From Paenibacillus sp. SYP-B4298 (GTDB taxonomy: Bacteria; Bacillota; Bacilli; Paenibacillales; Paenibacillaceae), in contig NZ_CP115484.1 in NCBI RefSeq assembly GCF_027627475.1, positions 1,844,001 through 1,908,000 of the forward strand: DNA of 64,000 nucleotides. The letters run 5' to 3'. Both the position numbers and the translations under genes were made by a program. Shown here in pieces: positions 26,496-35,223 of this stretch. The stretch's first letter is position 1; every line of letters starts with the position of its first letter. A model generated the notes under the pieces. It ran no database searches, was not told where the DNA came from, and worked only from the letters and a program-made list of their open reading frames with translations.

Positions 26496-26527
26496 CAATC
26501 CCTTTATAAGGTAGTCTGTCTTTCGAA

Positions 26528-26887
26528 TTATTTCATCTGAGCCAGCCAACTGCTTAGATTGGCGATCTGCTCGCTCGACAGTTGCTCCTTGAAGGCGGGC
26601 ATACCGTTGCCGCCGCCCATAATCTTCTTGTAGATCTCTTCCTTGGTTAGTGTGCCTCCGATTTGGTTCAGAGCAGGCCCCATTCCGCCCTGCATATCGG
26701 TCCCATGGCAGCCAAGACAACTGTTTTTGTATATTCCTTCGGCTGCTGCAATGTCGGATGGCTGATCCGGGATGACGAAGGCTTCCTCCGGCTCTGGTGC
26801 CGTCTTCTCCGGCAGCCCGAACATCATCAGATAAACCCCAAGTGCACTTGCGGCCAGGAACAGCCCGAACATGACCCACTTCTGCAT
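26528..26887 (-). CDS. Membrane-anchored c-type cytochrome
   Basis: The protein has 119 residues. One N-terminal helix (MFGLFLAASALGVYLMMFGL) anchors it. A short Pro/Glu linker leads to a cytochrome c domain with the haem-binding CLGCH at residues 57-61 and a probable axial methionine in GGGNGMPAFKEQL. It resembles the small CccA-type cytochromes c550 that carry electrons on the outer face of the membrane to terminal oxidases. It is divergent from a second cytochrome c that is a lipoprotein, 323 bases away. Confidence 0.9.
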   Translation of the reverse strand: MQKWVMFGLFLAASALGVYLMMFGLPEKTAPEPEEAFVIPDQPSDIAAAEGIYKNSCLGCHGTDMQGGMGPALNQIGGTLTKEEIYKKIMGGGNGMPAFKEQLSSEQIANLSSWLAQMK

Positions 26888-27210
26888 ACGCTACTTACCT
26901 CCTTTTTCTTGATTGGCATCATTTTGTTGTTGAAAAATCGCAGGACATGGCTTTCGTATCTATAGTATACGAAGCTGGCCTATATTCTATCATTGATGAG
27001 GGGATAACTTCCATGGCTCTAAAGGGCTATCCTGAACAGGCAAGCAATGTCATCAAATGGTCATAATGCCTGCTGGAGCATGGCTCGAAATCGTCCGTTC
27101 AAATGGGTTAAGATAGGATAGGATGGGATACATCAATCGTGTCGCGGCTTGGTACAGACTGTCGTTCAGAACGAGATTGTACAAACGAATGGAATCAGGA
27201 GGGAAATGAA

Positions 27211-27567
27211 ATGATGAAGTGGAAGTACAGGCACAAAAGCATGCAATTGATCGTGTTGGCTGCGGTTGCGGTCATTGGGGCTGCCGGATGCTCCGGCACA
27301 CCGCCGAAGGAGGAGACGCGTCTGGACAAGCAGGCAGCGGAATACCCTGAAGCGGTAGCCTTATACAAAAAAAGCTGCCTCTCCTGTCATGCCTCCGATC
27401 TGGAAGGACGAGTCGGACCGAATCTGCAGCAGGTCGGCAGCAAATTCAATGCCGATGAGCTGGCGAATCTGATCAGCGAGGGCAAGGGAGGGATGCCTTC
27501 GTATAAGAAGTCGCTGAGCACCGAGGAGATTCATGCGCTGGCAGACTGGCTCGCGCAGCAGAAGTAA
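27211..27567 (+). CDS. Lipoprotein c-type cytochrome (CccB-like)
   Basis: The protein has 118 residues from the ATG doublet at 27211, behind AGGAGGG. The signal peptide ends in the lipobox GAAGC, so it is a lipid-anchored extracytoplasmic protein. The haem motif is CLSCH, with the axial methionine in GKGGMPSYKKSLS. The domain is clearly similar to the divergent cytochrome at 26528 (CXXCH-ASDLEGRVGPNL versus HGTDMQGGMGPAL). The pair probably arose by duplication with exchange of the anchor. Confidence 0.9.
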   Translation: MMKWKYRHKSMQLIVLAAVAVIGAAGCSGTPPKEETRLDKQAAEYPEAVALYKKSCLSCHASDLEGRVGPNLQQVGSKFNADELANLISEGKGGMPSYKKSLSTEEIHALADWLAQQK

Positions 27568-27626
27568 CGGGCGGTGCCCGCGGTTAAGTGGTATAAGGCG
27601 GGGCACGACAAGAGCGAATCTGTCGT

Positions 27627-27772
27627 CGCCTGCATGTGTAGGCGAGGAGCCTGCTCCTTGGGGAGTCAGGCTCCAGATTGAGGGAGTAGCTGCTGTAGCT
27701 GCCCTCTGGCGAGGGACGGGCTGGTCGTTCGTCTCATGCCACAAGATTCCGCTTGCTAGAAGCTCGTGGCAT
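27627..27772. other. Cluster of hairpins in a 378-base gap
   Basis: No gene is evident between 27568 and 27945. Three inverted repeats are: CGCCTGC/GTAGGCG at 27627-27644 (one mismatch), GGAGCCTG/CAGGCTCC at 27646-27674 with a nested CTCC/GGAG, and ATGCCAC/GTGGCAT at 27736-27772. The second may terminate the cytochrome transcript although no clear T run follows. Confidence 0.45.
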
Positions 27773-27866
27773 CCTATACCTGCTGCATTCGCATACTTGG
27801 AGCAGAAGCGTCGAGCAGGGCAGGACTAGCCCCGGCTGGGCCTGGGCAAGCAGCTTCGTACATCGC

Positions 27867-27895
27867 TTGACAACATATAATTTAGATACTAAACT
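27867..27895 (+). promoter_or_regulatory. MarR gene promoter with overlapping operator
   Basis: TTGACA at 27867-27872, a 17-base spacer and TAAACT at 27890-27895 form a sigma-A promoter. The palindrome TTTAG-ATA-CTAAA at 27881-27893 overlaps the -10 box. The reverse complement of TAGATACTAAAC (27883-27894) recurs exactly at 28583-28594. Confidence 0.72.
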
Positions 27896-27945
27896 AAAAG
27901 TAGACCGAAAATGAATTCAAAATTGAGAATAAGGGTGGATGTGCT

Positions 27946-28440
27946 ATGAAGGAGAAGGCAGGAAGCGACAACGCTTCATTATCAGCTCCGTCGCCCGCTG
28001 ACAGCACTCGCGGCACCCGTTATTTGGGCCAGGTTATTCTCAAGCTGCGCAAGCTGGAGCGGCAGCCGCGCAGCTTTGGAGCTGCCGGGCTGCTGACGCC
28101 GAGCGAGATCCATACTATAGAAGCGATCGGCTGCGGCAGAAGTGTGCTGATGAGCGAGCTGGCTGCCCGCTTGCAGGTGACGAAGGGAGCGGTCACGCAG
28201 TTGATCGCCCGTCTGGAGGGCAAGGGACTGGTGCATCGCACACCGCATCCTGTGGATTCACGAGCGACCGAGCTGGCCCTGACAGAGCTGGGCGCCATAG
28301 CGTATGACGCTCATGAGGAGACGCAGCGCCAGTTCTATCAGGAATTGCGTGAGGTGCTGACAGAAGATGAGATTGCCGTGTTTGAGATTAGCATGAAGAA
28401 GCTGAGCCAGTTTCTCGACAGAGAATCGAACAGTGGCTAG
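27946..28440 (+). CDS. MarR-family transcriptional regulator
   Basis: The protein has 164 residues. The winged helix shows MSELAARLQVTKGAVTQLIARL (recognition helix) and GLVHRTPHPVDSRATELALT (wing with the D-x-R signature). The first 25 residues are low in order and rich in Ser/Ala. Its promoter and that of the next gene share a 12-base operator in opposite orientation, so it probably represses both until it binds a small ligand. Confidence 0.9.
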   Translation: MKEKAGSDNASLSAPSPADSTRGTRYLGQVILKLRKLERQPRSFGAAGLLTPSEIHTIEAIGCGRSVLMSELAARLQVTKGAVTQLIARLEGKGLVHRTPHPVDSRATELALTELGAIAYDAHEETQRQFYQELREVLTEDEIAVFEISMKKLSQFLDRESNSG

Positions 28441-28510
28441 AGTGGGGCTGCGAGCTGATCGTGTGCCGTTTTCCAACTGTTGGATGTGGGCTCTTGTCAT
28501 GACTTTGGCG

Positions 28511-28539
28511 CTATCAGCCGTTCAGCTCGCGGCTGATAG
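28511..28539 (+). terminator. Hairpin after the MarR gene
   Basis: CTATCAGCC at 28511-28519 and GGCTGATAG at 28531-28539 form a perfect 9-bp stem. No T run follows, so termination is uncertain. It separates the MarR gene from its likely target. Confidence 0.45.
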
Positions 28540-28582
28540 GCAGAGTTATGGATGGGAGCGGAGAAGCTCTGGACGCCATTTG

Positions 28583-28594
28583 GTTTAGTATCTA
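28583..28594. promoter_or_regulatory. Second copy of the MarR operator
   Basis: GTTTAGTATCTA is the exact reverse complement of the site over the MarR promoter, 23 bases before the start of the saccharopine dehydrogenase-like gene. Confidence 0.7.
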
Positions 28595-28616
28595 TACATT
28601 ATAAGGGGATGATCTC

Positions 28617-29747
28617 ATGAAGCTGGGGAAAATTATTGTAGCAGGCGGATATGGTCATGTTGGCCAGCAGCTATGTCTGCTGCTCGCCAAGCACTATCCG
28701 GGTCAGGTATATGCGGCGGGGAGGAGTATGGAGAAGGCGGAGCGGTTCAGCAGGGAGAGCGGGGGCCAAGTGCTCCCTATGGAGCTGGACATTCGGGCGC
28801 CATTCGATGCGGACAAGCTGGCGGGAGCGAGACTGCTCATCATGTGTCTGGATCAGGAGGAGCCGCATTTTGTCGATGCGTGCTTGCGTGCAGGTATCCA
28901 CTATATGGACATCTCGGCAAGCGATTCCTTTTTGACCCGAGTGGAGCAGTTGCAAGAGGCGGCTCATCAGGGGCAGGCTGCTGCTCTGCTGTCGGTAGGA
29001 CTAGTGCCGGGATTGAGCAATCTGATGGCTAAGGAGGCTTGTGGACTGCTTGAGCACACGGAGCGGATTGACATTACGCTGCTGCTCGGTCTTGGCGATG
29101 AGCATGGACAGGCTGCCATTGAATGGACGATTGACCAGTTGGGCACAGACTTTACCGTTGCCTGGAATGGAACGGAGCAGCAGGTGCGAACCTTTGCAGA
29201 CGGGCGGGCGACAGAGCTAGGCGAGTCGTGGGGAAGCAGGCGGGCCTACCGGTTCAACTTTGCCGATCAGCATGTGCTGTCACGAACGCTCGGTGTGCCC
29301 GTGGCTACACGGCTCTGTCTCGATTCCGCCTGGGTGACGGGCGGCATCCGTCTGCTGCGCAAGCTTGGGTTAACACGGCTGCTCTCATGGTCCAAGGTTC
29401 GCTCGGCTGCTGTGAAGAGCTTTGCCCGCTGGCGGGGTGGCAGCGATGCGTATGTGCTGCAGGTTGAGGCGAGCGGGCATATCAGCGGTTCAAGGGCGGT
29501 GTCAAAGCTGCGGCTGGAGGGCAGGAAGGAAGCAACTGTGACAGCAAGTGCAGCCGCCGCAGCCGCACTTGCCTTGTATCGGGAAGAGCCGGCTCCCGGT
29601 ATATACCATATTGAGCAGCTCCTCCAGTTAAGCGATGTGCTGCCCTGGTACGGGCGGGGAGTGGGCAGTGGTGCACACGTATGGCGCTCAGGTGGGAGCG
29701 GTAGTGACTCAGCCTCTATGATGAGCCATGTGCAGTCCGAGAGGTGA
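28617..29747 (+). CDS. Saccharopine dehydrogenase-like NAD(P)-binding protein
   Basis: The protein has 376 residues. The N-terminal Rossmann fold has KIIVAGGYGHVGQQLCLLLA. Sequences such as LLIMCLDQEEPHFVDACLRAGIHYMDIS and SVGLVPGLSNLMAKE are typical of the saccharopine dehydrogenase family. The C-terminal catalytic half is variable, so the substrate is not predictable and true saccharopine activity is unlikely. Expression appears to be under the upstream MarR regulator through the shared operator. Confidence 0.85.
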   Translation: MKLGKIIVAGGYGHVGQQLCLLLAKHYPGQVYAAGRSMEKAERFSRESGGQVLPMELDIRAPFDADKLAGARLLIMCLDQEEPHFVDACLRAGIHYMDISASDSFLTRVEQLQEAAHQGQAAALLSVGLVPGLSNLMAKEACGLLEHTERIDITLLLGLGDEHGQAAIEWTIDQLGTDFTVAWNGTEQQVRTFADGRATELGESWGSRRAYRFNFADQHVLSRTLGVPVATRLCLDSAWVTGGIRLLRKLGLTRLLSWSKVRSAAVKSFARWRGGSDAYVLQVEASGHISGSRAVSKLRLEGRKEATVTASAAAAAALALYREEPAPGIYHIEQLLQLSDVLPWYGRGVGSGAHVWRSGGSGSDSASMMSHVQSER

Positions 29748-29968
29748 GGCAGGTCAGACCATCGCCCCCCCTCGAAAACAAAGATACACGATTCATCACT
29801 TCGATTGGATGCTATATAGGAGAAAAGCTGACAATATAGCGGATGACTAGAGGGTGAACATGTAGTGGATTTGGAGTTTCATGAATATATCTCCAATTTT
29901 GGGTTGATTTTTTCTTGGAAACATAAGATACTGGTCAAGGCATTCCACTTCTGAAAGGCGGTATTCTT

Positions 29969-30607
29969 ATGAATTCTAGTACTCCACCCGAAGCTTCACC
30001 CACTATCGACAGCCAGAGACCATCGAAGCGCGCGGATGTGTATGTTTCCTTCGTGCGGCATCTGTTCGTATCCCCCGATACGAGTGTGCAACAGGCGTTA
30101 AGCTATCGCACCTATATCCCTGGATTGTTCAGCGCACTGCTGGCGGCTGTTATATTTGCTCTTATCAGTCTTATTTATGCGAATCAGTTGGCAGGATGGA
30201 TTGGAATGTTGTCCGGGAACATATTCAGCCTAATGAGTCAGAGTGTCAACTATGTCAGTGTGTTTGCAAAAGTGTTGGCGCTCGTGATGGTACAGTGGGC
30301 GCTGCTGTCAGCTATGTTGCTTGGAGGAGCGCGATTATTCAAGGCAATACTGTTGCCCGTGCAGGCCTTCAATGCGGTAGGGGTGTCCAAGGTATATCTG
30401 GCTGCTGCCGGGCTCTGTGCATTGCTGCTGAGCTTCGTTCATAGCGGCTTGGCAATCAGTGTATTCATGGGGGGCTTCATTCTTTCCGTGAGCGTCGTCA
30501 TTCGTTCGGTTGGTCTGCTTGCCCCGCAGTCTTCTTTTTACTTTGTGCCGACCGTTTTTGCTGCATACTATGTTGCGTTATCTATCGTCATGTCCATATT
30601 ATTTTAG
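29969..30607 (+). CDS. Integral membrane protein of unknown function
   Basis: Not recognised beyond being a membrane protein of 212 residues. A charged N-terminal tail of about 50 residues is followed by five hydrophobic segments (for example GLFSALLAAVIFALISLIYA, ALVMVQWALLSAMLLGGARL and FVPTVFAAYYVALSIVMSIL). The general form is that of Yip1-like membrane proteins. The start has AAGGCGG upstream. It is monocistronic, closed by a strong terminator. Confidence 0.7.
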   Translation: MNSSTPPEASPTIDSQRPSKRADVYVSFVRHLFVSPDTSVQQALSYRTYIPGLFSALLAAVIFALISLIYANQLAGWIGMLSGNIFSLMSQSVNYVSVFAKVLALVMVQWALLSAMLLGGARLFKAILLPVQAFNAVGVSKVYLAAAGLCALLLSFVHSGLAISVFMGGFILSVSVVIRSVGLLAPQSSFYFVPTVFAAYYVALSIVMSILF

Positions 30608-30631
30608 TTATGAGATCATTCCGATCGATGC

Positions 30632-30686
30632 TGCGCTGCTTGCAGCAGCCGGGCCCTGTGCCTTGCTGCTGCAAGCAGCGCATTTT
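30632..30686 (+). terminator. Strong terminator after the membrane protein gene
   Basis: TGCGCTGCTTGCAGCA at 30632-30647 is perfectly complementary to TGCTGCAAGCAGCGCA at 30667-30682 (16 bp), followed by TTTTG. Confidence 0.85.
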
Positions 30687-30830
30687 GTATTGGTGGCATC
30701 ATACTGCACCTTGCCTAGGTCATGCCTTAGGGCGCAGAGCGCCTCAGCGGTACTGGGTCAGTCGTAATAGGTCAGGATGAGGCCTGAATACTAGAGAACG
30801 TGAAGGGGAAGGTATGTTCTCCTAAATGAA

Positions 30831-30859
30831 TTGACGCGGACTATAGACCATGATAAGTT
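30831..30859 (+). promoter_or_regulatory. Putative promoter of the STM4015-STM4011 operon
   Basis: TTGACG at 30831-30836, 17-base spacer, TAAGTT at 30854-30859, 35 bases before the first start codon. The -10 box is weak. A GAGAAC/GTTCTC inverted repeat (30794-30821) lies just upstream. Confidence 0.45.
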
Positions 30860-30894
30860 AAAAATGGCAGTCATACTGATGGGAGGTATACAAG

Positions 30895-31740
30895 ATGACA
30901 CAGGTACGTATTAGCGTAAGCTATGAGGAATATGAGAATGGACAGACCATCACAGAGAAAATTGTCGCTCTGGCAAATGATCCAGGCAGCGGAGATGTGA
31001 CCGAGCTGATTATTGGGGAGTGGGGCGAAGCCTATCAGAACAGCCCGGATATTTTCCTGGACGACTTGATTCGTCATAAGGATGCGTTCCCGCAGCTTCG
31101 CAAGCTGTTCATTGGCGATATGGACTCGGAGGATTGCGAGGTATCCTGGATTGTCCAGACCGATCTGACGCCAGTGCTCGCGGCATTCCCGCAGTTGCAG
31201 TCCTTCACGATCAAGGGGAGCTCGAATCTGACGTTGCCGGAGCTGAGTCATGATGCACTGCAGGAGCTCGTTATTATATGCGGCGGTCTGCCGAAGCTGG
31301 TGCTTGAACAGATTCGGGAAGCCCGCTTGCCGGAGCTGACGAAGCTAGAGCTGTATCTGGGGGTCGAGGACTACGGCTTTGACGGGGGGCTGGAGGATGT
31401 GCTGCCGTTGCTTGATGCAGAACGCTTCCCCAAGCTGACCTATCTCGGACTGAAGAACAGCGAGCTGCAGGATGAGATCGCCAAGGCTGCGGCACAAGCC
31501 CCGATCCTCAAGCAACTGCACACGCTGGATCTGTCCCAAGGTACGCTCACCGATGAGGGAGCAGCAGCGCTGCTGGATAGCGAGCTGGTGCGCGGCTTAT
31601 CCTTCCTCGATCTGAGCTATCACTATATGTCGGACGAGATGATGAAGCGCTGGCAGGACAGCGGCATTTCTGTGGATGTCAGTGATCAGCAGGAGTATGA
31701 CGAGGACGATGATTGGCGTTATCCTGCTCTGACGGAATAG
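30895..31740 (+). CDS. STM4015-family leucine-rich-repeat protein
   Basis: The protein has 281 residues. Irregular leucine-rich repeats run through most of it (FPQLRKLFIGDM, FPQLQSFTIKGSS, LPELTKLELYLG, FPKLTYLGLKNSEL, LKQLHTLDLSQG, LSFLDLSYH). It ends in an acidic tail (DQQEYDEDDDWRYPALTE). It matches the family called STM4015 after a Salmonella locus, whose function is unknown. GGGAGG precedes the ATG. It is the first gene of the five-gene operon. The repeats suggest protein binding, and the odd tail could itself be a target of the downstream enzymes, which is speculation. Confidence 0.85.
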   Translation: MTQVRISVSYEEYENGQTITEKIVALANDPGSGDVTELIIGEWGEAYQNSPDIFLDDLIRHKDAFPQLRKLFIGDMDSEDCEVSWIVQTDLTPVLAAFPQLQSFTIKGSSNLTLPELSHDALQELVIICGGLPKLVLEQIREARLPELTKLELYLGVEDYGFDGGLEDVLPLLDAERFPKLTYLGLKNSELQDEIAKAAAQAPILKQLHTLDLSQGTLTDEGAAALLDSELVRGLSFLDLSYHYMSDEMMKRWQDSGISVDVSDQQEYDEDDDWRYPALTE

Positions 31741-31808
31741 TGCGACAGCAGACAGTGTGGCCGTCAGGCGCAGAGTCGGGCGGCCTTGGGAACCCAGGCG
31801 AGTCGTCC

Positions 31809-33047
31809 ATGGTGCTCATCGGCAATCCCGGTAATCGCCGAACGGCCGGGCTGCAGGCGGCTCGGGCGAGCTGGGGGCTGCCTCCTGCAGAGCTGATCAG
31901 CTATGTGGAGCTGATCCATGCTGCGGAGCAGGGAGCCGAAGCGATGGCGGAGCTGCTCTCAGAGCGGCTTCGCCGCGTCGGCGGAAGCGGCCTGCCGCTC
32001 CTGCGACTCGATGCGCCCGGCGAGGACGATGAGGTAGAACGGGCGCTGATCCGCCTTGGCGACCCGCAGCGGCCAGGCGATGACCGCTTCGCGCCTGCAT
32101 GGTCCCCCCGTGCCTCCGCGATCCGTGCGGAGGCTGTCCGCGGACTACGGCCAGATAAGGGACTGATCCGCTATCCGGCTCAGTGGTTCCGCGGCTTCTG
32201 CCGGCTGCTGGCGCTGTGCGAGCATGCAGGTGAACTGGCGGGAGCGGCTCATGCGACAAGTGGCGCACTGCGCTGGATCAATGCGCCTGCAGACATTGCG
32301 CAGATGTTCGACAAGCGGCAGTGTCAGCGTATACTGGCAGCGCGCGGTGTCCCGGTTCCGCGCATGCTTAGCGGGGGGGCCGAGATCGGCAGCTATGAGG
32401 AGCTGCGAACGGCGATGGCGGCTGAGCGTATGAACCGTCTGTTCATCAAGCTGGCCTCCGGCTCCGGCGCAAGCGGCGTCATCGCTTATCAGTTCAACCC
32501 TCGCAATGGCGAGGAGCGGGCTGTGACCACGATCGCGATGGAACAGAGCGGCGACAGTGGAGCGGGCAAGCTGATGCTGTACAACAGCAAGCGGCTGCGG
32601 CGCTACGCCGATCATGGCACGATCCGCACACTGATTGATTGGCTGTGCGGTGAAGGAGCCCAGATCGAGAGCTGGATTCCCAAGGCGCAGGCACATGGCT
32701 GCTCGTATGATCTGCGGCAGCTCGTAGTGGCAGGGCAAGCGTGCCACCTTGTCGCTCGGCTCAGCCGCTCGCCCATAACGAACCTGCATCTGCGCAATGA
32801 ACGGATGGAGGCGGAGCAGATGGGGCTGGGTAAGGAGCAATTGCGGCGTGCTGCAGCCACGGCGGAGTCGACGCTTGCGGCATTTCCCGGCTCATGGGTT
32901 GCCGGGGTGGATGTGCTGCTGCAGGCGGAGAGATTGAGCCCTTATGTCGTGGATGTGAACCCATTCGGGGATCTGCTCTACCATGTCCGCTACCAAGGGA
33001 TGAATCCGTATGAATGGCAAATGAAGCACATAAGGCACATGATGTAA
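31809..33047 (+). CDS. STM4014-family ATP-grasp-like protein
   Basis: The protein has 412 residues from the ATG at 31809 (MVLIGNPGNRRTAGLQAARA); an upstream GTG is possible, and neither has a clear ribosome site. The C-terminal two-thirds look like an ATP-grasp ligase: RLFIKLASGSGASGVIAY resembles the ATP-binding lysine and glycine loop, DLRQLVVAGQACHLVARLS the central strand, and VVDVNPFGDLL the metal-binding D-x-N motif. ATP-grasp enzymes join a carboxylate to an amine or thiol. Reaction and substrate are unknown. It is followed after 13 bases by the hydrolase gene. Confidence 0.83.
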   Translation: MVLIGNPGNRRTAGLQAARASWGLPPAELISYVELIHAAEQGAEAMAELLSERLRRVGGSGLPLLRLDAPGEDDEVERALIRLGDPQRPGDDRFAPAWSPRASAIRAEAVRGLRPDKGLIRYPAQWFRGFCRLLALCEHAGELAGAAHATSGALRWINAPADIAQMFDKRQCQRILAARGVPVPRMLSGGAEIGSYEELRTAMAAERMNRLFIKLASGSGASGVIAYQFNPRNGEERAVTTIAMEQSGDSGAGKLMLYNSKRLRRYADHGTIRTLIDWLCGEGAQIESWIPKAQAHGCSYDLRQLVVAGQACHLVARLSRSPITNLHLRNERMEAEQMGLGKEQLRRAAATAESTLAAFPGSWVAGVDVLLQAERLSPYVVDVNPFGDLLYHVRYQGMNPYEWQMKHIRHMM

Positions 33048-33060
33048 AGGGATGAACAGC

Positions 33061-33846
33061 ATGACAATAGATATGAATCAGGTTGTAGGCAGCCATGATC
33101 TTGTAATGATTACACTCGATACGCTGCGATATGATGCGGCGGTGCTGGAGGAGGCCAACTGTCCGAATCTATGCGGCGGGGGCTCCTGGGAGAAGCGGCA
33201 TACGCCGGGCAGCTTCACCTACGCGGCTCACCATGCTTTCTTCGGCGGTTTTCTTCCTACTCCTGCCAACACGGATAAGGCATCGCATGTCCGGTTGTTC
33301 CATTCCAGGAATACCGGTCTGCGCACGGATTCACGCACCTGGCTGTTTGACGCTCCTGATCTTGTATCCGGGCTGCAGCAGGAGGGCTATCGAACGATCT
33401 GTATCGGAGGTGTCATCTTCTTCTCGAAGAAGGTGCCGCTTGCTCGTGTGCTGCCCGGCTACTTTCAGGAGAGCTACTGGCGGATGACCTTCGGAGTGAC
33501 CAACCCACGCTCAACAGAGCATCAGGTGGCTCATGCGCTGAAGCTGTTGCAGGCGGCAGACCCGCGGCAGCGGCTGTTTTTGTTTCTGAATGTATCGGCG
33601 ATCCATGGACCCAATCATTATTATATCCCGGGTGCCCGGCAGGATTCTGTGGAGACGCAACGGGCTGCACTGCGCTATGTGGACGAGCAGCTCGGCCCAT
33701 TGTTCGAGGCGCTGCGTCAGCGCGGGCCCGCGTTCTGCATGGCGTTCTCTGATCATGGAACAGCTTATGGCGAGGATGGCTATCACGGGCATCGGCTTGC
33801 CCATGATGTAGTGTGGAATGTTCCGTATCGGGAATTTTTTCTGTGA
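33061..33846 (+). CDS. STM4013-family sulfatase-fold hydrolase
   Basis: The protein has 261 residues from the ATG at 33061, with AAAGGGA 8 bases upstream. It has the alkaline phosphatase/sulfatase fold: VMITLDTLRYDAA near the N-terminus supplies metal ligands (Asp20) and a possible Thr nucleophile. NVSAIHGPNHYY and AFSDHGTAYGEDGYHGH give the second metal site. The C-x-P-x-R sulfatase signature that is converted to formylglycine is absent, so it is more likely a phosphodiesterase or phosphatase-type hydrolase than a sulfatase. The protein is short for the superfamily. Confidence 0.85.
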   Translation: MTIDMNQVVGSHDLVMITLDTLRYDAAVLEEANCPNLCGGGSWEKRHTPGSFTYAAHHAFFGGFLPTPANTDKASHVRLFHSRNTGLRTDSRTWLFDAPDLVSGLQQEGYRTICIGGVIFFSKKVPLARVLPGYFQESYWRMTFGVTNPRSTEHQVAHALKLLQAADPRQRLFLFLNVSAIHGPNHYYIPGARQDSVETQRAALRYVDEQLGPLFEALRQRGPAFCMAFSDHGTAYGEDGYHGHRLAHDVVWNVPYREFFL

Positions 33847-33873
33847 GCGCATGATAAGAAAGGAGCAAAAGCT

Positions 33874-35223
33874 ATGGCTGATGTTGCACGAGAGCAGCGG
33901 GAGGCGCAATGGCTTCAGGAGTTGAAGTCATCACCGTACCGCTCTTATTTATATTCCTACCCGCACAAGACGGCTTACCAGGTGCTGGAGCCACCGATCC
34001 CGCTGTCCGAGCTGTGGCGGGAGGAGCAGGCGGAGACCTATTTTCTTTACATGCATATTCCATTTTGCGCAGCCCGCTGCGGATTTTGCAATCTGTTCAC
34101 GTTGCCGGATCGCCGGGCGGATGTGCATGAGGAATACGTGGACGCTCTGGAGCGTCAGGCTCGGCAATGGGCAGAGCTGCTGCGCGGCAAGCCATTTGCC
34201 CGCTTCGCCATCGGCGGGGGCACGCCAACATTGCTTGCCGCGCAGCAGTTGGAGCGGCTGTTCTATATCGCGCAGGAGTTTATGGGGCTTGACCCGGAGC
34301 AGGCGTCAATCTCGGTTGAGACCTCACCGGACACCGTCACTCGCGAGCGGCTGGAGGTTTTGAAGCGCAATCGGGTGGATCGGGTCAGCATGGGCATTCA
34401 GAGCTTCATCGAGCAGGAGGCTGCGGCAATCTACCGACCGCAGAAGCCGCAGCTTGTCGAGGCGGCGCTGGAGGAGCTTGCTGCCTATTCCTTCCCGCTG
34501 CTGAATCTGGATCTCATCTACGGACTGCCGGGTCAGACGGTGGATAGCTGGCTCTACTCGGTCGAGCGCGCGCTGGCGTATGAGCCTGGGGAGCTGTTCA
34601 TCTACCCGCTGTATACGCGGGAGCATACGATTGTCAAACCCGAGCAGATGCGCAGCCAAGGGCAGGATATTCGGTTAGCTTGCTACAATGCAGCGCGCGA
34701 GCTGCTGCTCTCCCGCGGCTATGAGCAATATTCGATGCGAAGGTTCGCTCGACCGATAGCCGGCACAGACAAGCGCATCCTGGATTATAGCTGTCAGGAG
34801 GAAGGGATGGTTGGACTGGGCTGCGGAGCGCGATCCTATACCCGCGAGGTGCATTATGCTGCCCGCTACGGGGTAAGTCGTGCAGCGACGCAGAGCATCA
34901 TTGCCGATTATGTGGGTGCATCGAGCTACCTTATGGCGGACTACGGGTTCGTCCTGAACGCCGCGGAGCAGCGTCGCCGTTACATGCTGAAGGCGTTGCT
35001 GCATAAGGAAGGGGTGGAGGTGGCAGGATATAGTGCACGTTTTGGCTCACATCTGCTAGACGATCTGCCCGAGCTGAACCGACTGACAGATAGCGGCCTG
35101 GCGGCATTGCAGGGCGGACGACTGGCGCTCACGGATGAAGGTCTAGCCTATTCGGATGCAATCGGCGACTGGCTGATCTCGGATGCGGTGCGTAGGCGCA
35201 TGGAAGGCTGCGTTGTCGTATGA
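33874..35223 (+). CDS. STM4012-family radical SAM protein (HemN-like)
   Basis: The protein has 449 residues. The radical SAM [4Fe-4S] motif is Cys65-x3-Cys69-x2-Cys72 in MHIPFCAARCGFCNLF. It continues in the manner of oxygen-independent coproporphyrinogen oxidase (RFAIGGGTPTLL, VSMGIQSF, NLDLIYGLPGQT). A HemN-like C-terminal helical domain is present. HemN relatives include haem chaperones and methyltransferases, so porphyrin chemistry should not be assumed. AAGGAG precedes the start. It overlaps the next radical SAM gene by 4 bases, so the two probably act together. Confidence 0.9.
   Translation: MADVAREQREAQWLQELKSSPYRSYLYSYPHKTAYQVLEPPIPLSELWREEQAETYFLYMHIPFCAARCGFCNLFTLPDRRADVHEEYVDALERQARQWAELLRGKPFARFAIGGGTPTLLAAQQLERLFYIAQEFMGLDPEQASISVETSPDTVTRERLEVLKRNRVDRVSMGIQSFIEQEAAAIYRPQKPQLVEAALEELAAYSFPLLNLDLIYGLPGQTVDSWLYSVERALAYEPGELFIYPLYTREHTIVKPEQMRSQGQDIRLACYNAARELLLSRGYEQYSMRRFARPIAGTDKRILDYSCQEEGMVGLGCGARSYTREVHYAARYGVSRAATQSIIADYVGASSYLMADYGFVLNAAEQRRRYMLKALLHKEGVEVAGYSARFGSHLLDDLPELNRLTDSGLAALQGGRLALTDEGLAYSDAIGDWLISDAVRRRMEGCVVV

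Noticed and set aside
33061-33846. Arylsulfatase
   Set aside because: The fold is right, but the C/S-x-P-x-R formylglycine motif is absent.
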